DNA from: Chara braunii
Lineage: Eukaryota > Streptophyta > Charophyceae > Charales > Characeae
Assembly (NCBI GenBank): GCA_003427395.1
Contig: BFEA01000336.1
Coordinates: 2,658-36,346, forward strand
Length of the DNA: 33,689 bases
Reading direction: 5' to 3'
The notes under the pieces are model-generated. The model was not told where the DNA came from. It saw only the letters and a list, made by a program, of their open reading frames with translations, and did no database searches. The position numbers were made by a program, and so were the translations under genes. This document shows, piece after piece, positions 19,179-28,596 of this stretch (position 1 is the first letter of the stretch; each line of letters opens with the position of its first letter).

Positions 19179-19976
19179 TACAGGGTGGAAATAGGGTACA
19201 ACAGTGGCGAAGATGGTGACTTCATCGCAGTGAGACTTGTTGAAGTATGGTTGTGAGGGATTTTATGTGGGATATCTGCAACCAGTGCCTGAAGGAGCTG
19301 AATGATCGGAACTACAGTTATGGTGCTGATTGGTGGCTTGTCTGGTATTTGTTGTAGTCTTGGGTCCCCGTGGGTTTGCGAATGGATGAGGCCAGAACGA
19401 CGCTGGTCGGTGCTGGGGCTTGGTCGTGCTGCCTTGTAACTCGAATTGTATGAGGGCAAGAAACCTGGTAGAGAGATTTGGGGAGTTGTCGAGGGTGGAA
19501 GGCACTCTAGTGTCTTTTTGTAACCTGGTACTTAGTCAACGTTGGTCAGAGCCGGGGCGGGTCGTTTTGCCCTGTAGCCTAGCAGGTGGGAGTCTTCTGG
19601 GGTGGGTCGTGCCACTCTGTAACCTAACAATTGGGGGCGTGAGGCCTAGTAGAGACTAAGGATCGGGATATAGGGATGAGGCAAGTAGGGGCGCGCTACT
19701 AAAAGGCTCAAAGGCAGGTATTTCAAGATCTGAATGTTCTTGCAAAACAAAAGGGCCCTTTGCATTTAGTACTGTATAGATGTTTGTTAGTACTTGTTGC
19801 AAGTTGTTCTCATATTTTTCTTAAAAAAACTATCATCAAAGGGCGTCCCTGCTCAGTCAACCCCCTGGTTCCGGGGCAATCAATGCTGGCAGGGGGAGGT
19901 CTTCTTAATTTTTTTTCTCAATTTTTCTCAAAAAAGACCCTTGAGAATGCCTTAGGATTCTGGGTACTCCTTGCAA
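19179..19976. other. Non-coding sequence before the gap, with weak internal repeats
   Basis: No gene is recognisable. A degenerate unit of the type gggtcgtgccactctgtaacctaac recurs near 19424, 19558 and 19603, and gtaacctgg/gtagagag-type words recur around it. Origin unknown. It lies between the MITE-like element and the N gap, inside the sequence that splits the 3' LTR. Confidence 0.4.
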
Positions 19977-20667
19977 NNNNNNNNNNNNNNNNNNNNNNNN
20001 NNNNNNNNNNNNNNNNNNNNNNNNNNNNNNNNNNNNNNNNNNNNNNNNNNNNNNNNNNNNNNNNNNNNNNNNNNNNNNNNNNNNNNNNNNNNNNNNNNNN
20101 NNNNNNNNNNNNNNNNNNNNNNNNNNNNNNNNNNNNNNNNNNNNNNNNNNNNNNNNNNNNNNNNNNNNNNNNNNNNNNNNNNNNNNNNNNNNNNNNNNNN
20201 NNNNNNNNNNNNNNNNNNNNNNNNNNNNNNNNNNNNNNNNNNNNNNNNNNNNNNNNNNNNNNNNNNNNNNNNNNNNNNNNNNNNNNNNNNNNNNNNNNNN
20301 NNNNNNNNNNNNNNNNNNNNNNNNNNNNNNNNNNNNNNNNNNNNNNNNNNNNNNNNNNNNNNNNNNNNNNNNNNNNNNNNNNNNNNNNNNNNNNNNNNNN
20401 NNNNNNNNNNNNNNNNNNNNNNNNNNNNNNNNNNNNNNNNNNNNNNNNNNNNNNNNNNNNNNNNNNNNNNNNNNNNNNNNNNNNNNNNNNNNNNNNNNNN
20501 NNNNNNNNNNNNNNNNNNNNNNNNNNNNNNNNNNNNNNNNNNNNNNNNNNNNNNNNNNNNNNNNNNNNNNNNNNNNNNNNNNNNNNNNNNNNNNNNNNNN
20601 NNNNNNNNNNNNNNNNNNNNNNNNNNNNNNNNNNNNNNNNNNNNNNNNNNNNNNNNNNNNNNNNNNN
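19977..20667. other. Assembly gap (691 N)
   Basis: A continuous run of N. Any reading frame drawn across it is meaningless. Confidence 1.
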
Positions 20668-20682
20668 AAAAAAAAAAAAAAA
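20668..20682 (+). repeat. Poly-A run between the gap and the LTR remainder
   Basis: Fifteen A precede gccttgctgag, where the LTR match resumes. The 5' LTR has ctgaat at that point, so the A run is not LTR sequence. It could be the tail of a LINE/SINE or retrocopy inserted in the LTR and hidden by the gap, or a low-quality contig end. Confidence 0.7.
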
Positions 20683-21869
20683 GCCTTGCTGAGTTTTCCG
20701 CTTGCTACTACGTTCTCTAAGTCTGTGTGTATGCACGCTTGTTGGACTGCATGTCTGTCTGCATGCTGGTTGGCTTGAGTGTGTGTGTGGCCCACAAGGG
20801 CACTTGTTCGTTCATTGGGCCCTCAGGGCCGGTACTTACCTGTCGCCTGACATTGAGGGATTGCAGCGAGGGGAAACACTCAAGTAGCAGGTAGGCCGGT
20901 ACCGCACCCTGAAGAGGTAGATGTGCGGGTACTGGAGGCCGAGCAGAAGAAGACAAAAGTGGCATTTTGAAGAGGCCCAGTAGTTGTAGGCTAGGTCTAG
21001 GCGGGTACCAGTCCAACCAGTCTAAGTCTAGGACCTGTACGGGCAATATCAGAGTCTGCAATGATGTCGCCCTCCGAAAGGGAGGAGGTACTGGTTGCTT
21101 GGGAAGGCCGAGCGGCCTGGAAGTCACCGCCCAAGCGGCAAGCAGGCCGCTATATCTCCAGGTCGGGCGAAGAGCCCAGCCTCATTGTCGGTGTGCAAGT
21201 TTGGCAACACACTGGTTGGAGCGCTGGCTGGAGCAACGCTAGCTTGGAGCAGCATTGTTGGGGAAGAAGCAAGGACTCGAAGGAGGAAGAAGGATAGGAA
21301 GGGGGAGGAGCGCCAAAGGTACTTACCTGGTTATGGTGGCAGCCATCTTCATCACCTTGGTGGGCGCTGCAGCAGGAACGCCCCCTGCTAGGGTTGAGCT
21401 ACACCAAGAAGCTTCGAGGTAGAGTCAGGCATGGTGGCCTGAGCTAGGGCAGCCATAGCTGCTTTGGGTTGTCCTTTGGACATCTGGGCGAAGCCTAGTA
21501 GTCCGCCATAGCCTCGGCCTATGAGTATGAAGAGTGGGAGAGATGGTCGTGGCTATGGTGGACCTCAAGTGATACCTGCAGTAGAAGAGGGATCCAGACT
21601 TTGATTTTGGTTCAGCAATTCAACATTGTATTATTATTTCTTGTGTGAATAAGAGAGGAGGAGATAAGGAGGAAGAGAGAGTTGAGCGGAGAAGAAGAGC
21701 TTTATCATTTGTCTATGTTGGTGTACATCATCTTCTTCTTCTTTCTTACTTCTTCTTCTTCTCCTTCTAACCTTCTCTCTCCTCTCAAGTTCATTCATTT
21801 CTTTATGCAATTGGACGACATTGTACTATCTGATGAATGTGTATCTCGAAATTGTCCAGGATCATAACA
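20683..21869 (+). repeat. 3' LTR of element C, distal part
   Basis: Matches 5' LTR bases 10216-11420 along its length, with scattered substitutions and small indels (for example an extra ~16 bases near 21225-21255 and only one copy of the 34-bp unit). It ends ATCATAACA, the same LTR end as at 11420, and is followed by element B sequence, not by a PBS. That shows it is the 3' LTR. Confidence 0.9.
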
Positions 21870-21873
21870 TAGA
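21869..21873. repeat. Target-site duplication, right copy, of element C
   Basis: ataga, matching 10145-10149. Its first base is shared with the LTR end. Element B coding similarity resumes directly after it. Confidence 0.7.
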
Positions 21874-22119
21874 AGACCTGTTACCAGAAGGGGTGAGCTG
21901 CTCCGATTGCCTGGGACAGGAGACAACCCTCCTAAGTGAAAGCTGGCAGCATGGTCACCATCCTTCGGAGACAGCATGCGAAAGGGTGGCTTTGCAAGAT
22001 TAGAAGATGAGCGGGAAAGGGCGGAGATCATGATCGAGAAATCCTTTAGCAAGAAGGAACTGATAAAGATGGGCTTACCCTAGAAGAAGAGGAGGTAGGA
22101 GGAAGATGCCTCGGGGGTT
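21870..22119 (+). pseudogene. Element B sequence resumes after the insertion
   Basis: Starts with the right target-site copy (taga). A frame runs through EDLLPEGVSCSDCLGQETTL and AWQHGHH-type sequence to a stop at 22001-22003. On the other side of element C the B frame ended ...YLIDI, so this is the expected continuation just after the protease. I do not recognise a domain. 22004-22119 shows only broken frames. Confidence 0.5.
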
Positions 22120-22670
22120 ATGATGGCAGAAAGGGAGCTGGAAATCAAGGTAGGAGCCAGCCTGCCCCAACCAAAGGATGGACATGCTAGTGAGTCGGAA
22201 TTGTCCCTCGAGGTACTACAACTCCTCAAGGCCATCAGTTACCACAGGGTGGGGGTAGACCCAATAACACTTACAAGATTTGAGGCCGAAGTACAAAAGG
22301 GTTATTTCTCTAATGGGAAAGTGATCCATATCCGGCTGAAGGTGGATGCTCCTCAAAGGACAGTGCTGACTGTTCATTTTGTAAGAGAAAGATCCCGGAA
22401 GGAAGCATTCGCAAGTACAAATTGGGAGGGAAGAAGGCTAAATCGGTCTCGCTCTTACTAGAGATAACCAAGGACGAGGCGATGGCGAGGGAGGAGCGGG
22501 TGATTAGGGATAGGGGTGCAATGGAAGAACATCGCATAATGAACGAGGTAGTAGACATCATAAAGATAGGGGCGGATGTTTTTTTGATAGAGCAGGAGAT
22601 GGAACTAATTAAGGAGACGTGTAAGGAATTTCACCTAGCCTTTGCATGTAATGATCATCAGAAGGGGTGA
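22120..22670 (+). pseudogene. Element B region between protease and RT
   Basis: Two frames, 22120-22461 (ELEIKVGASLPQPKDG, TLTRFEAEVQKGYF) and 22422-22670 (SVSLLLEITKDEAMAREERV, KETCKEFHLAFACNDHQKG), appear to be one protein split by a frameshift near 22430. The second part is charged and probably helical. No known motif is visible. The position between protease and RT matches the linker of gypsy Pol. Confidence 0.45.
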
Positions 22671-22809
22671 CTAGTCGCAAGGTTGATACCGCCAGTTAGG
22701 ATTCACACGGTTGAGCGTGAAGAATGTTGGAATGATAAGGGGTCGGCCTATGACTACGGGATAGTGGGGGAAGTGACAGAGCTATTCAGAGCAAAGATGT
22801 ACTCTTTAA

Positions 22810-23436
22810 TTGCTAGAACCACAACGTCCCCGTACACAAACCACTGGTTCATATAACGGTGGATTCAAGATTTGTAGATTAAACGCAATAACTATACGGG
22901 ACATGGGGTTGTTGCCTCAGGCTGATCAGCTTGCAAAATCCCACGCTAGTCGACATATTTATTCTCTCATAGATCTTTACTCAGGGTATGACTGACTCCC
23001 CCTGGATGTAAGAGAGAGACCATATACAGCCATGCCCACCCCCGTGGGGTAGGTACAAATGCAGGTTACTCGGACAGGCTTCACAAACGCAGTAGCGAAG
23101 GCACAAAGAAGGATGCTCGTGGTAGAAGGGGACATGTTCCCGGTCAAATGCGAGCCATATATCGATGATAATCCAATCAAGAGGGCTTGGGAGAAGGACG
23201 AAACGGAGGTCCAGCCCAGGGTTCGAAAGTTCGTATGGGACCACTTCGAGGACATTAGACTACTCCTACAACGGTTTCTAGATTACAACATCACAGCCAG
23301 CGGCCCCAAGAGTATTTTAGTTGCTCCCGAAGTGACTATCCTGGGATTTTGCTGCGGGTGGTACGGAAGGAAACCTAACCCGTCCAAAACAGAGAAAGTC
23401 TTGCATTGGAGGATATTCATCCTCGGCTTCGCCTAG
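22810..23436 (+). pseudogene. pol: Element B reverse transcriptase, YIDD type
   Basis: One frame with stops at 22993-22995, 23050-23052 and 23434-23436 carries RT. Readable parts are FKICRLNAITIRD, HIYSLIDLYSGYD (the FSKIDLxSGYHQ position), TGFTNAVAKAQRRM (the LTNAPATFQ position) and the catalytic EPYIDD (23158-23169). LQRFLDYNITASGPKSILVAPEVTILGF, split here as LLLQRFLDYNITASG and KSILVAPEVTILGF, is the thumb-side stretch. YIDD with diverged flanks separates it from elements A and C (YLDD). The three stops make it a relic. Confidence 0.75.
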
Positions 23437-23457
23437 ATAGCATAGCCTATCCAAGGT

Positions 23458-24160
23458 ATGATTTGGGAGGAAGGGACTATGAATTGGACTGAGGAGTGGG
23501 AAATTGCCACCCAGAAATTGAAGGAAATTCTCACCTCGGAGCAGGTCACACTAGCTTCTCTGTGCTTTAATGACGAGGTGGGACGACCGTTTATTCTTGA
23601 GATCGATGGAGGGCCTATGGCGGTGGGCAGAGTCATAATCCAGAAAGGGGAAGATGGTAAGGAAATGCCTATTAGATTCGAAAGTAGGACCCTGAACTCG
23701 ACAGTCTCAGTTCAAGAAGGAAACGCTCGTTACCTTGCAATGGCTTAAGACCTTCCAAGCATATCTATTTGGGAGGTGTTTTGTGCTAAGGATCGATCTG
23801 ACCAACGTCACAGGAGCCTTGAAGAATTACATGCCCATACATCCCATGGTCGGCAAATGCATGGGATTCATTTGGTAGTCCGACTACAAAATCGGGCGGA
23901 TTGCGGGTCTCAGGAACAAAGCTGATGGCCTAAGCCGGATCTGCATTACGCCAAAGCAAGTGGAGAATGTGGAGCCTGTAGACGCCTTCCTAGACTATGA
24001 AGGGGGGACCTTAGTAATGGATAATGCAATGGTAGGCGAATTCGGTGGGTCGGTGGAGTTGCTTATTCGAACGCTAGAGAAGGGACCATCGACAGTAATC
24101 GCGGAACTCGGGGAAGGACCAACCACGAGTAGGAGTCACTTGGGAGAGAAAGACGCCTAG
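23458..24160 (+). pseudogene. pol: Element B RNase H, broken
   Basis: WTEEWEIATQKLKEIL (RT connection end) and RPFILEIDGGPMAVGRVIIQ (the TDAS...GAVL position) lie in the first frame, to 23748. A frame change then gives FQAYLFGRCFVLRIDLTNVT and, after a TAG at 23876, NKADGLSRI, the usual end of RNase H (compare ADALSR). An acidic linker follows to 24160. RNase H identity rests on this order of motifs. Confidence 0.65.
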
Positions 24161-24482
24161 GGAGAGGTCGTAGGACCAAAGGAAGAGCTAATGGCAATGA
24201 TTGTGGAGGGTGGGCAAGAAGCTATTATGACCATAATAGAATTGTGGGAGCAGAAAGCAGAGGCATACTTTGTTAATCAAAGTCAAGTTGGACAAAGGGA
24301 TGGCCGGAAAGAAGAGTTCTTTACGCAAGGCAATATGACGTTGTCTTCAAGGAAGTCGGGTTGCTGCTGATCGGCCAGGCTAAGGAGGTCAGCATGAAGG
24401 CAAGCGAAGAGAGCGAGAAGTATGTCTTGAAAGTTGGACACCTGTTTAAAAGAGGGGAAGGGTCTACAACTAGGACGGTTGT
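24161..24482 (+). pseudogene. Element B RNase H-integrase linker, eroded
   Basis: Only short broken + frames are visible (for example MIVEGGQEAIMTIIELWEQK in one of them). Its place between RNase H and integrase suggests eroded linker. Confidence 0.35.
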
Positions 24483-24960
24483 GTGTGGAAGGTCCTGCTA
24501 GTTGGACATAATCCAACCTATGTAGGATGGATTGGCAGAGGGACACCGGTCATTGAAAGGGACATTAGCAAACACCTTTACTTTTGGCCTGGGATGGGGA
24601 GTATGGTGGCCACCTATTGCCAGACTTGCCTAATCTGTCAAGAGCGAAGCTCGACTCACATATTTGAGCCTTTGAAGCCAACGCGCGTATTGGGACCAAA
24701 GCATCTGGTTCACCTCGACCTCGCGGTGTCTACCGAAGGGTATAGGTACATCCTCGATGCAAGGGACAATCTGAGTGGTTTCGTTGAGGTCGGGTCCCTC
24801 AAGAAGAAGACTGGTAAGGGAGTGGCGAACTGGGTAAGGCACCCCTTCATTCAGAGATTCATTGCAGATAATGGGATGGAGTTCGTAAACCAGGAAGTTT
24901 TGGATACGGTCGACCATAGGACGCAAGGCCCTTTCTGGAAGCTCCCGGTCTACAACAAAC
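24483..24960 (+). pseudogene. pol: Element B integrase, truncated
   Basis: Zinc-binding part HLYFWPGM...CQTCLICQ (the HHCC Cys pair), then the catalytic core with HLDLAVSTEGYRYILDARDN and FIADNGMEFVNQ, the positions of the first and second catalytic Asp. Similarity is lost at about 24950, before the catalytic Glu, so the C-terminus is missing. The open frame runs to 25043, but the last ~30 codons are Pro/Gly-rich and not integrase. Confidence 0.75.
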
Positions 24961-24975
24961 TCGTGGGGCCCTGTT

Positions 24976-25203
24976 CTATTCAGCAACTGTCTCGGGGGCC
25001 CCCTCAGCTTCCAGGCCCGCCTTCACTAGGGCGGGCACATTAGGCCTTTGTGGCCATGCCAAGGGCTCAGACCCTGGCATAAAGTCCCACATCTCGGTAA
25101 ATAAGTCAAATGGTACGCCCTTAGCTCGAATCAATGATGGGGGTCCCAGTACATCGCTAGAAGCCTCCGATATGTTGTTGGAGAGAAGTTCCCAAGAAAA
25201 TTC
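24976..25203 (-). CDS. Unidentified antisense open frame, possible exon or coding relic
   Basis: A minus-strand frame of 75 codons is open between a TGA (25204-25206) and its own stop TAG (24976-24978). It has no ATG near its start, so it would be an exon or a truncated gene. The protein composition looks genuine: DVLGPPSLIRAKGVPFDLF, FMPGSEPLAWPQRPN, then an Ala/Glu-rich end. It begins just where element B integrase similarity ends. I do not recognise a family. It might be the last exon of a host gene, or a piece of another repeat. Confidence 0.35.
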   Translation of the reverse strand, partial: EFSWELLSNNISEASSDVLGPPSLIRAKGVPFDLFTEMWDFMPGSEPLAWPQRPNVPALVKAGLEAEGAPETVAE

Positions 25204-25717
25204 TCAATCCCGAAAATAACAGCAGCATCCAGGGGAAGACCGATGAGATTTGAAACCGACAAGCAACCGGGGCCGATAGGCCAAGGAGCAGTACTAGTAT
25301 GAAAAGTCCAAGATTGTGAACTGCAGGAAGTACAGTGCCTAAGGAAAACACTCGTTCATCAAATTGTTCTGGAAGCACTGTTGTTTGCTTGTGCGAGTAT
25401 CGAATGCCACTTGGCTGGATACAACAGGGCAGTCAATGGCACAGGGCGACATAGTTAAGACTTTGGTAACACAGTTTGGGGCAACTTTGTGAGGAGGCTC
25501 ACAAAGTGTTTGCTGTGGGTGCCATTCCTGCAGGCTGTCCTTCGGAGCACATGGAAGAATGGGGTAGCTTCTAGGGTGTTTTAAGCAGTAGCGCTCCTGG
25601 TGTCGCGTGATCTTGTGGAATTTGGCATAGTGCTCGTAGTGGCCTTCGATAGGATGAGCAACGCACCGCCCAACAGGTAAGTCTCCAACCCCGCGACTGG
25701 CGTCACCGTCGTCACGC
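25204..25717. other. Unclassified sequence with exon-like stretches and a hairpin
   Basis: A perfect 10-bp stem with a 4-nt loop lies at 25484-25507 (actttgtgag/ctcacaaagt). A short + frame at 25459-25584 and another at about 25587-25670 (LLVSRDLVEFGIVLVVAFDR) look protein-like. The second is bounded by ttttaagcag and by CAGGTAAGT (25670-25678), like an internal exon. A minus frame at 25157-25378 has a hydrophobic stretch (GLFILVLLLGLSA). None of these is secure. Confidence 0.3.
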
Positions 25718-25854
25718 TACTTCCATCGATAGGACGAGCAAAATCAAATGAATCTTCCGCTAGAACATTGAAATATATACCACTAATGGCAATGTATATT
25801 TCCATGTTCTAGCGGTAGATTCCCTCGATTTTGCTCATCCTATCGATGGAAGTA
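25718..25854. mobile_element. Foldback element with ~62-bp arms
   Basis: Left arm 25718-25780 (tacttccatcgatagga...) is the near reverse complement of right arm 25794-25854 (...tcctatcgatggaagta), with a 13-nt loop. Few mismatches are visible (for example cgagc/gagc-type changes and a 2-base bulge). A further 16-bp exact copy, tcgataggatgagcaa, lies at 25646-25661. It is non-coding. It fits a foldback/MITE or a hairpin-forming small-RNA precursor. No target-site duplication was identified. Confidence 0.65.
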
Positions 25855-25884
25855 CCCTCTCACTCTCTCTCTCTCACACACACG
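25855..25884. repeat. CT/CA microsatellite
   Basis: Alternating ct units followed by ca units, immediately beside the foldback. Confidence 0.9.
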
Positions 25885-25888
25885 CAGG

Positions 25889-26640
25889 TGTAGCAAGAGC
25901 GGCAACGGGAGGAGGACCAGGGGCGGGAGGAGAGAGAGCGGGAGGGGCAGCAGGAGGGGGAGCGGGAGAAGGTCGATCCATCATCTGTTGTTGTTAAGCG
26001 GTGTGAAAGGGGGGACCCGCGCGCGCGCGCGAGAGAGAGAGAGAGAGTGAAGCCAGCCGCGCAGACTGCCGATGGGTGAGGGCGTGGTCTGCGGGAGGAG
26101 CGGGAGGAGGAGCGGGAGGAGCAGCAGAAGGAGCGGGAGGCGAAGAGGGAGGAGGAAGGGGGGAAGAGCAGGAGGAGCAGCGGGAGGAGGAGGAGGAAGA
26201 GCTGTCAGGGCAGGGAGGTCGTAATCGGGGGAAGTAGAGGTCGGGATGGAGAAATGGGATCGGAGAGGGAAGTCGGGATCGGGGGACAGAGGTGGGGATC
26301 GATGGGGGGAAGTGGGGGGAAGGAAGCCGGGATGGGGAGGGCAGTTGCCGGACGGAGGTCGGGAGAGGAAGGTCGGAGGAGGGAGTCGGGATCGGTGGAG
26401 AGAGGTGGGGATCGGTGGAGGGACGCCGAGATCGGGGATCGGGAAGCAGGGGGAGGGACGCTGGGATGCGGAAGGAAGTCGGCGAAGGGACATCGGCGGA
26501 GCGAGGTAGGCAAAGGGAAGTCGGAGTATGGACGTTGGAGTAGGGACTCTGGAGTAGGGACTTACAGTAGGGACGTCGGGGAAGGGAGGGGGGTCAAAAT
26601 GGGAAGGGAAGTCATGGGAGGGGGGTCATTGCAAGGGGGG
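25889..26640. repeat. Purine- and G-rich low-complexity array
   Basis: A long strand-biased purine tract. The first part is built of gcgggaggag-type words. From about 26225 it is a degenerate array of gtcgggatcggggga-type units of roughly 15-25 bases. Many G runs could form quadruplexes. The long proline-rich frames on the opposite strand are a by-product of this composition. It ends exactly at the adapter. Confidence 0.8.
26018..26047. repeat. GC then GA microsatellite
   Basis: (cg)n at 26018-26030 followed by (ga)n to about 26047. Confidence 0.9.
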
Positions 26641-26670
26641 TATACACATCTAGATGTGTATAAGAGACAG
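26641..26670. other. Nextera mate-pair junction adapter (Tn5 mosaic ends), contamination
   Basis: Bases 26652-26670 read agatgtgtataagagacag, the 19-bp Tn5 mosaic end. 26641-26651 read tatacacatct, the inner part of the reverse-complement mosaic end. Together they form most of the circularisation junction of a Nextera mate-pair library. The + frame across it encodes the familiar LDVYKRQ contamination peptide. Sequence on the two sides need not be adjacent in the genome. Confidence 0.97.
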
Positions 26671-27979
26671 GTTTGAGAGTGAGATTAGGGTGGCAAGACA
26701 TTTCGAGAAGGCTTCATGCGTCAATTTGAGAGAGGCGACAGTGAGAGGCACTCGCACCTAGAATCTGATTCAAGGGAGACACTTGGCAACTTAAGGGCTG
26801 CCCTCAAGTAGGCGAACTTGAGGGTCAGCGACCATTCAACATCTACGGACTGCAAATTGCTACTTTGTTCTTCAGCATCGGCGGGGGATCCGGCGTTGCA
26901 CTTTGGTGTTGGAGTCAGACCCTCCTAGGAGATAGGACACTAGCGTAGGGGTAGTGTTAATAGGTTAGGAGGATCACATGAGAGGGGGGTGAGTTCTATT
27001 CATCTCGAAGCTCAGACCACTCAGGTAAGTGTCGTGCACCTACGGGATGCCCATGTATGTGTGCATGGTATTGATTGTCCTGCTTGGGTTATTCTGGGTT
27101 TCTTTTCTACTCCTCTATGGTCTTGATTGTGTGATTGAATGTGTGTGAACTACCTACTCACCTGATGGATGAAGAAACAAACTATCTTGATTTGAATGTC
27201 GATTCCTTCTACAGTGCTTTGTCTTTTCATCTCTGAACGGCTGTAGTCTGTAGGTTCTGTCAAGAGTTGAAATTCATTTTCAGGATGGTAGAGGCAGAAA
27301 CTTAGTCCAAGTGGGACTCCTCTTGGTTGGGACTCAATCACGACCTACTTGGGACCTCTAGGGACCCAGTGGGACCAGGCCCAAACAAGAATCTGTTAGA
27401 CATTAGTCCATTCTCTTCCTGACTGAGATCCAAAGTTTATTCTTCTTGGTTAGGACACCCACTGCCAACGGGATCTCGGCTGAGATGTTTCGCATGCTTT
27501 TGATCGCACCGTCCGTGGCTTGACTCGCACCCTATACACCACTCAATTCTCCATTGTTGCATTTAGTCACTCGTTGTCTGATTTGCTGCACAGTCACAGA
27601 GTTGGTCAGACTGGACTCGAGAGGACCTCGTATGCCGTCTGATCAGACCTCTTATGTGAATTTGTTTTTTTTTCTTTTGTGGTTTGCTGCTCCCTAGTCC
27701 AAATGTAATGCCGCTCCGGCTACGAGTTCTACCTTCTCTGACATGGAGCTTTTCAGTTTGTTTCTTTCTCTGAATTCATTTTCGATGCCCGTGGAGACTT
27801 GCAACCAGAAAGAAGAGAGAGAGAGGAAAGAGAGAGAAAGTAACTGTCTGGAGTAGGCAAAGACTGGGAAATGAAGTGCTCGTCCAAGCAAAAAGGGGAG
27901 TGTACCTCTTGAGAGCCTGATTGATTCTTTTTCTGATTGGCGTCTCTCTAATCTACCTGTCGACGGAAACAATCCGAAA
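26671..27979 (+). other. Leader of element C, second copy (5' truncated at adapter)
   Basis: Equivalent to 11605-12913. LTR, PBS and the telomere-like hairpin are absent because the copy starts at the adapter. The splice-donor-like CAGGTAAGTG recurs at 27022-27030. Confidence 0.85.
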
Positions 27980-28596
27980 ATGGCCCAGCCACAACTAACC
28001 TCAGTACAGTGGCGGACCCTGTTGGATGCAGCCAGCGATGTGGAAAAACCATCTACAAACACTCCTAGATAGTGTTGTTAAAAAGGAACAGAAGACGGAG
28101 GAGGAGAGGAAGGAGTTGTTGCTCAAGAGTCAAGTGGCCATCTTGGAAATTGTTCCCTCGCTGACCGGAGAGCAGTGTGGGGAACAACTGCAGTCTATAC
28201 TCACCGCTATCGTTCAAGTCTGAAACATTGAAGATCATACCACTCAGATCGTCGAAGTCTTCACAAAATTCCAGACATCTAACTGATATGACCAGCAAGT
28301 ACCACGACTTGACGATGAAGTTTCTGAGCTGCAACAAGCCCAAGTGGCCAATCCTCTTCCTCTACCCCTTGGTTCCGGAGCTGCGATTGTAACTAATCTT
28401 GCCCCTCTTACAGTATCTTCTTCTACTTCTTCTTCTTCTTTGAGTGTGTAAACCCCTCGGGACCTGCAGCAGGTGCAAACTCCGCTGTTGTTGTAACAAG
28501 CGACGAGGCGGGAAATTCTGCAACTGTTGTAGCCCCAAGATCGGAACCAGCAGGTGCTGGTCCAACTACGTCGGTCCCTATGTGGATCGAAAGGCG
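27980..28596 (+). pseudogene. gag: Gag N-terminal region, second copy
   Basis: Same broken structure as 12914-13530: ATG at 27980, a frame change near 28041, and stops at 28221, 28284 and 28449. Confidence 0.65.

Noticed and set aside
19760-20795. Long open frames across the run of N
   Set aside because: They consist of undetermined residues with only short real ends.
25718-25854. CRISPR-like or transcription terminator structure
   Set aside because: It is one inverted repeat without spacers, in eukaryotic repeat DNA. A foldback element explains it better.
25981-26513. Proline-rich 100-170 codon frames on the minus strand
   Set aside because: They are produced by the purine-rich array and have repetitive, low-complexity translation with no domain.
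26254-26676. Gly/Arg-rich 140-codon + frame ending in LDVYKRQV
   Set aside because: Low-complexity array running into a sequencing adapter; not a gene.
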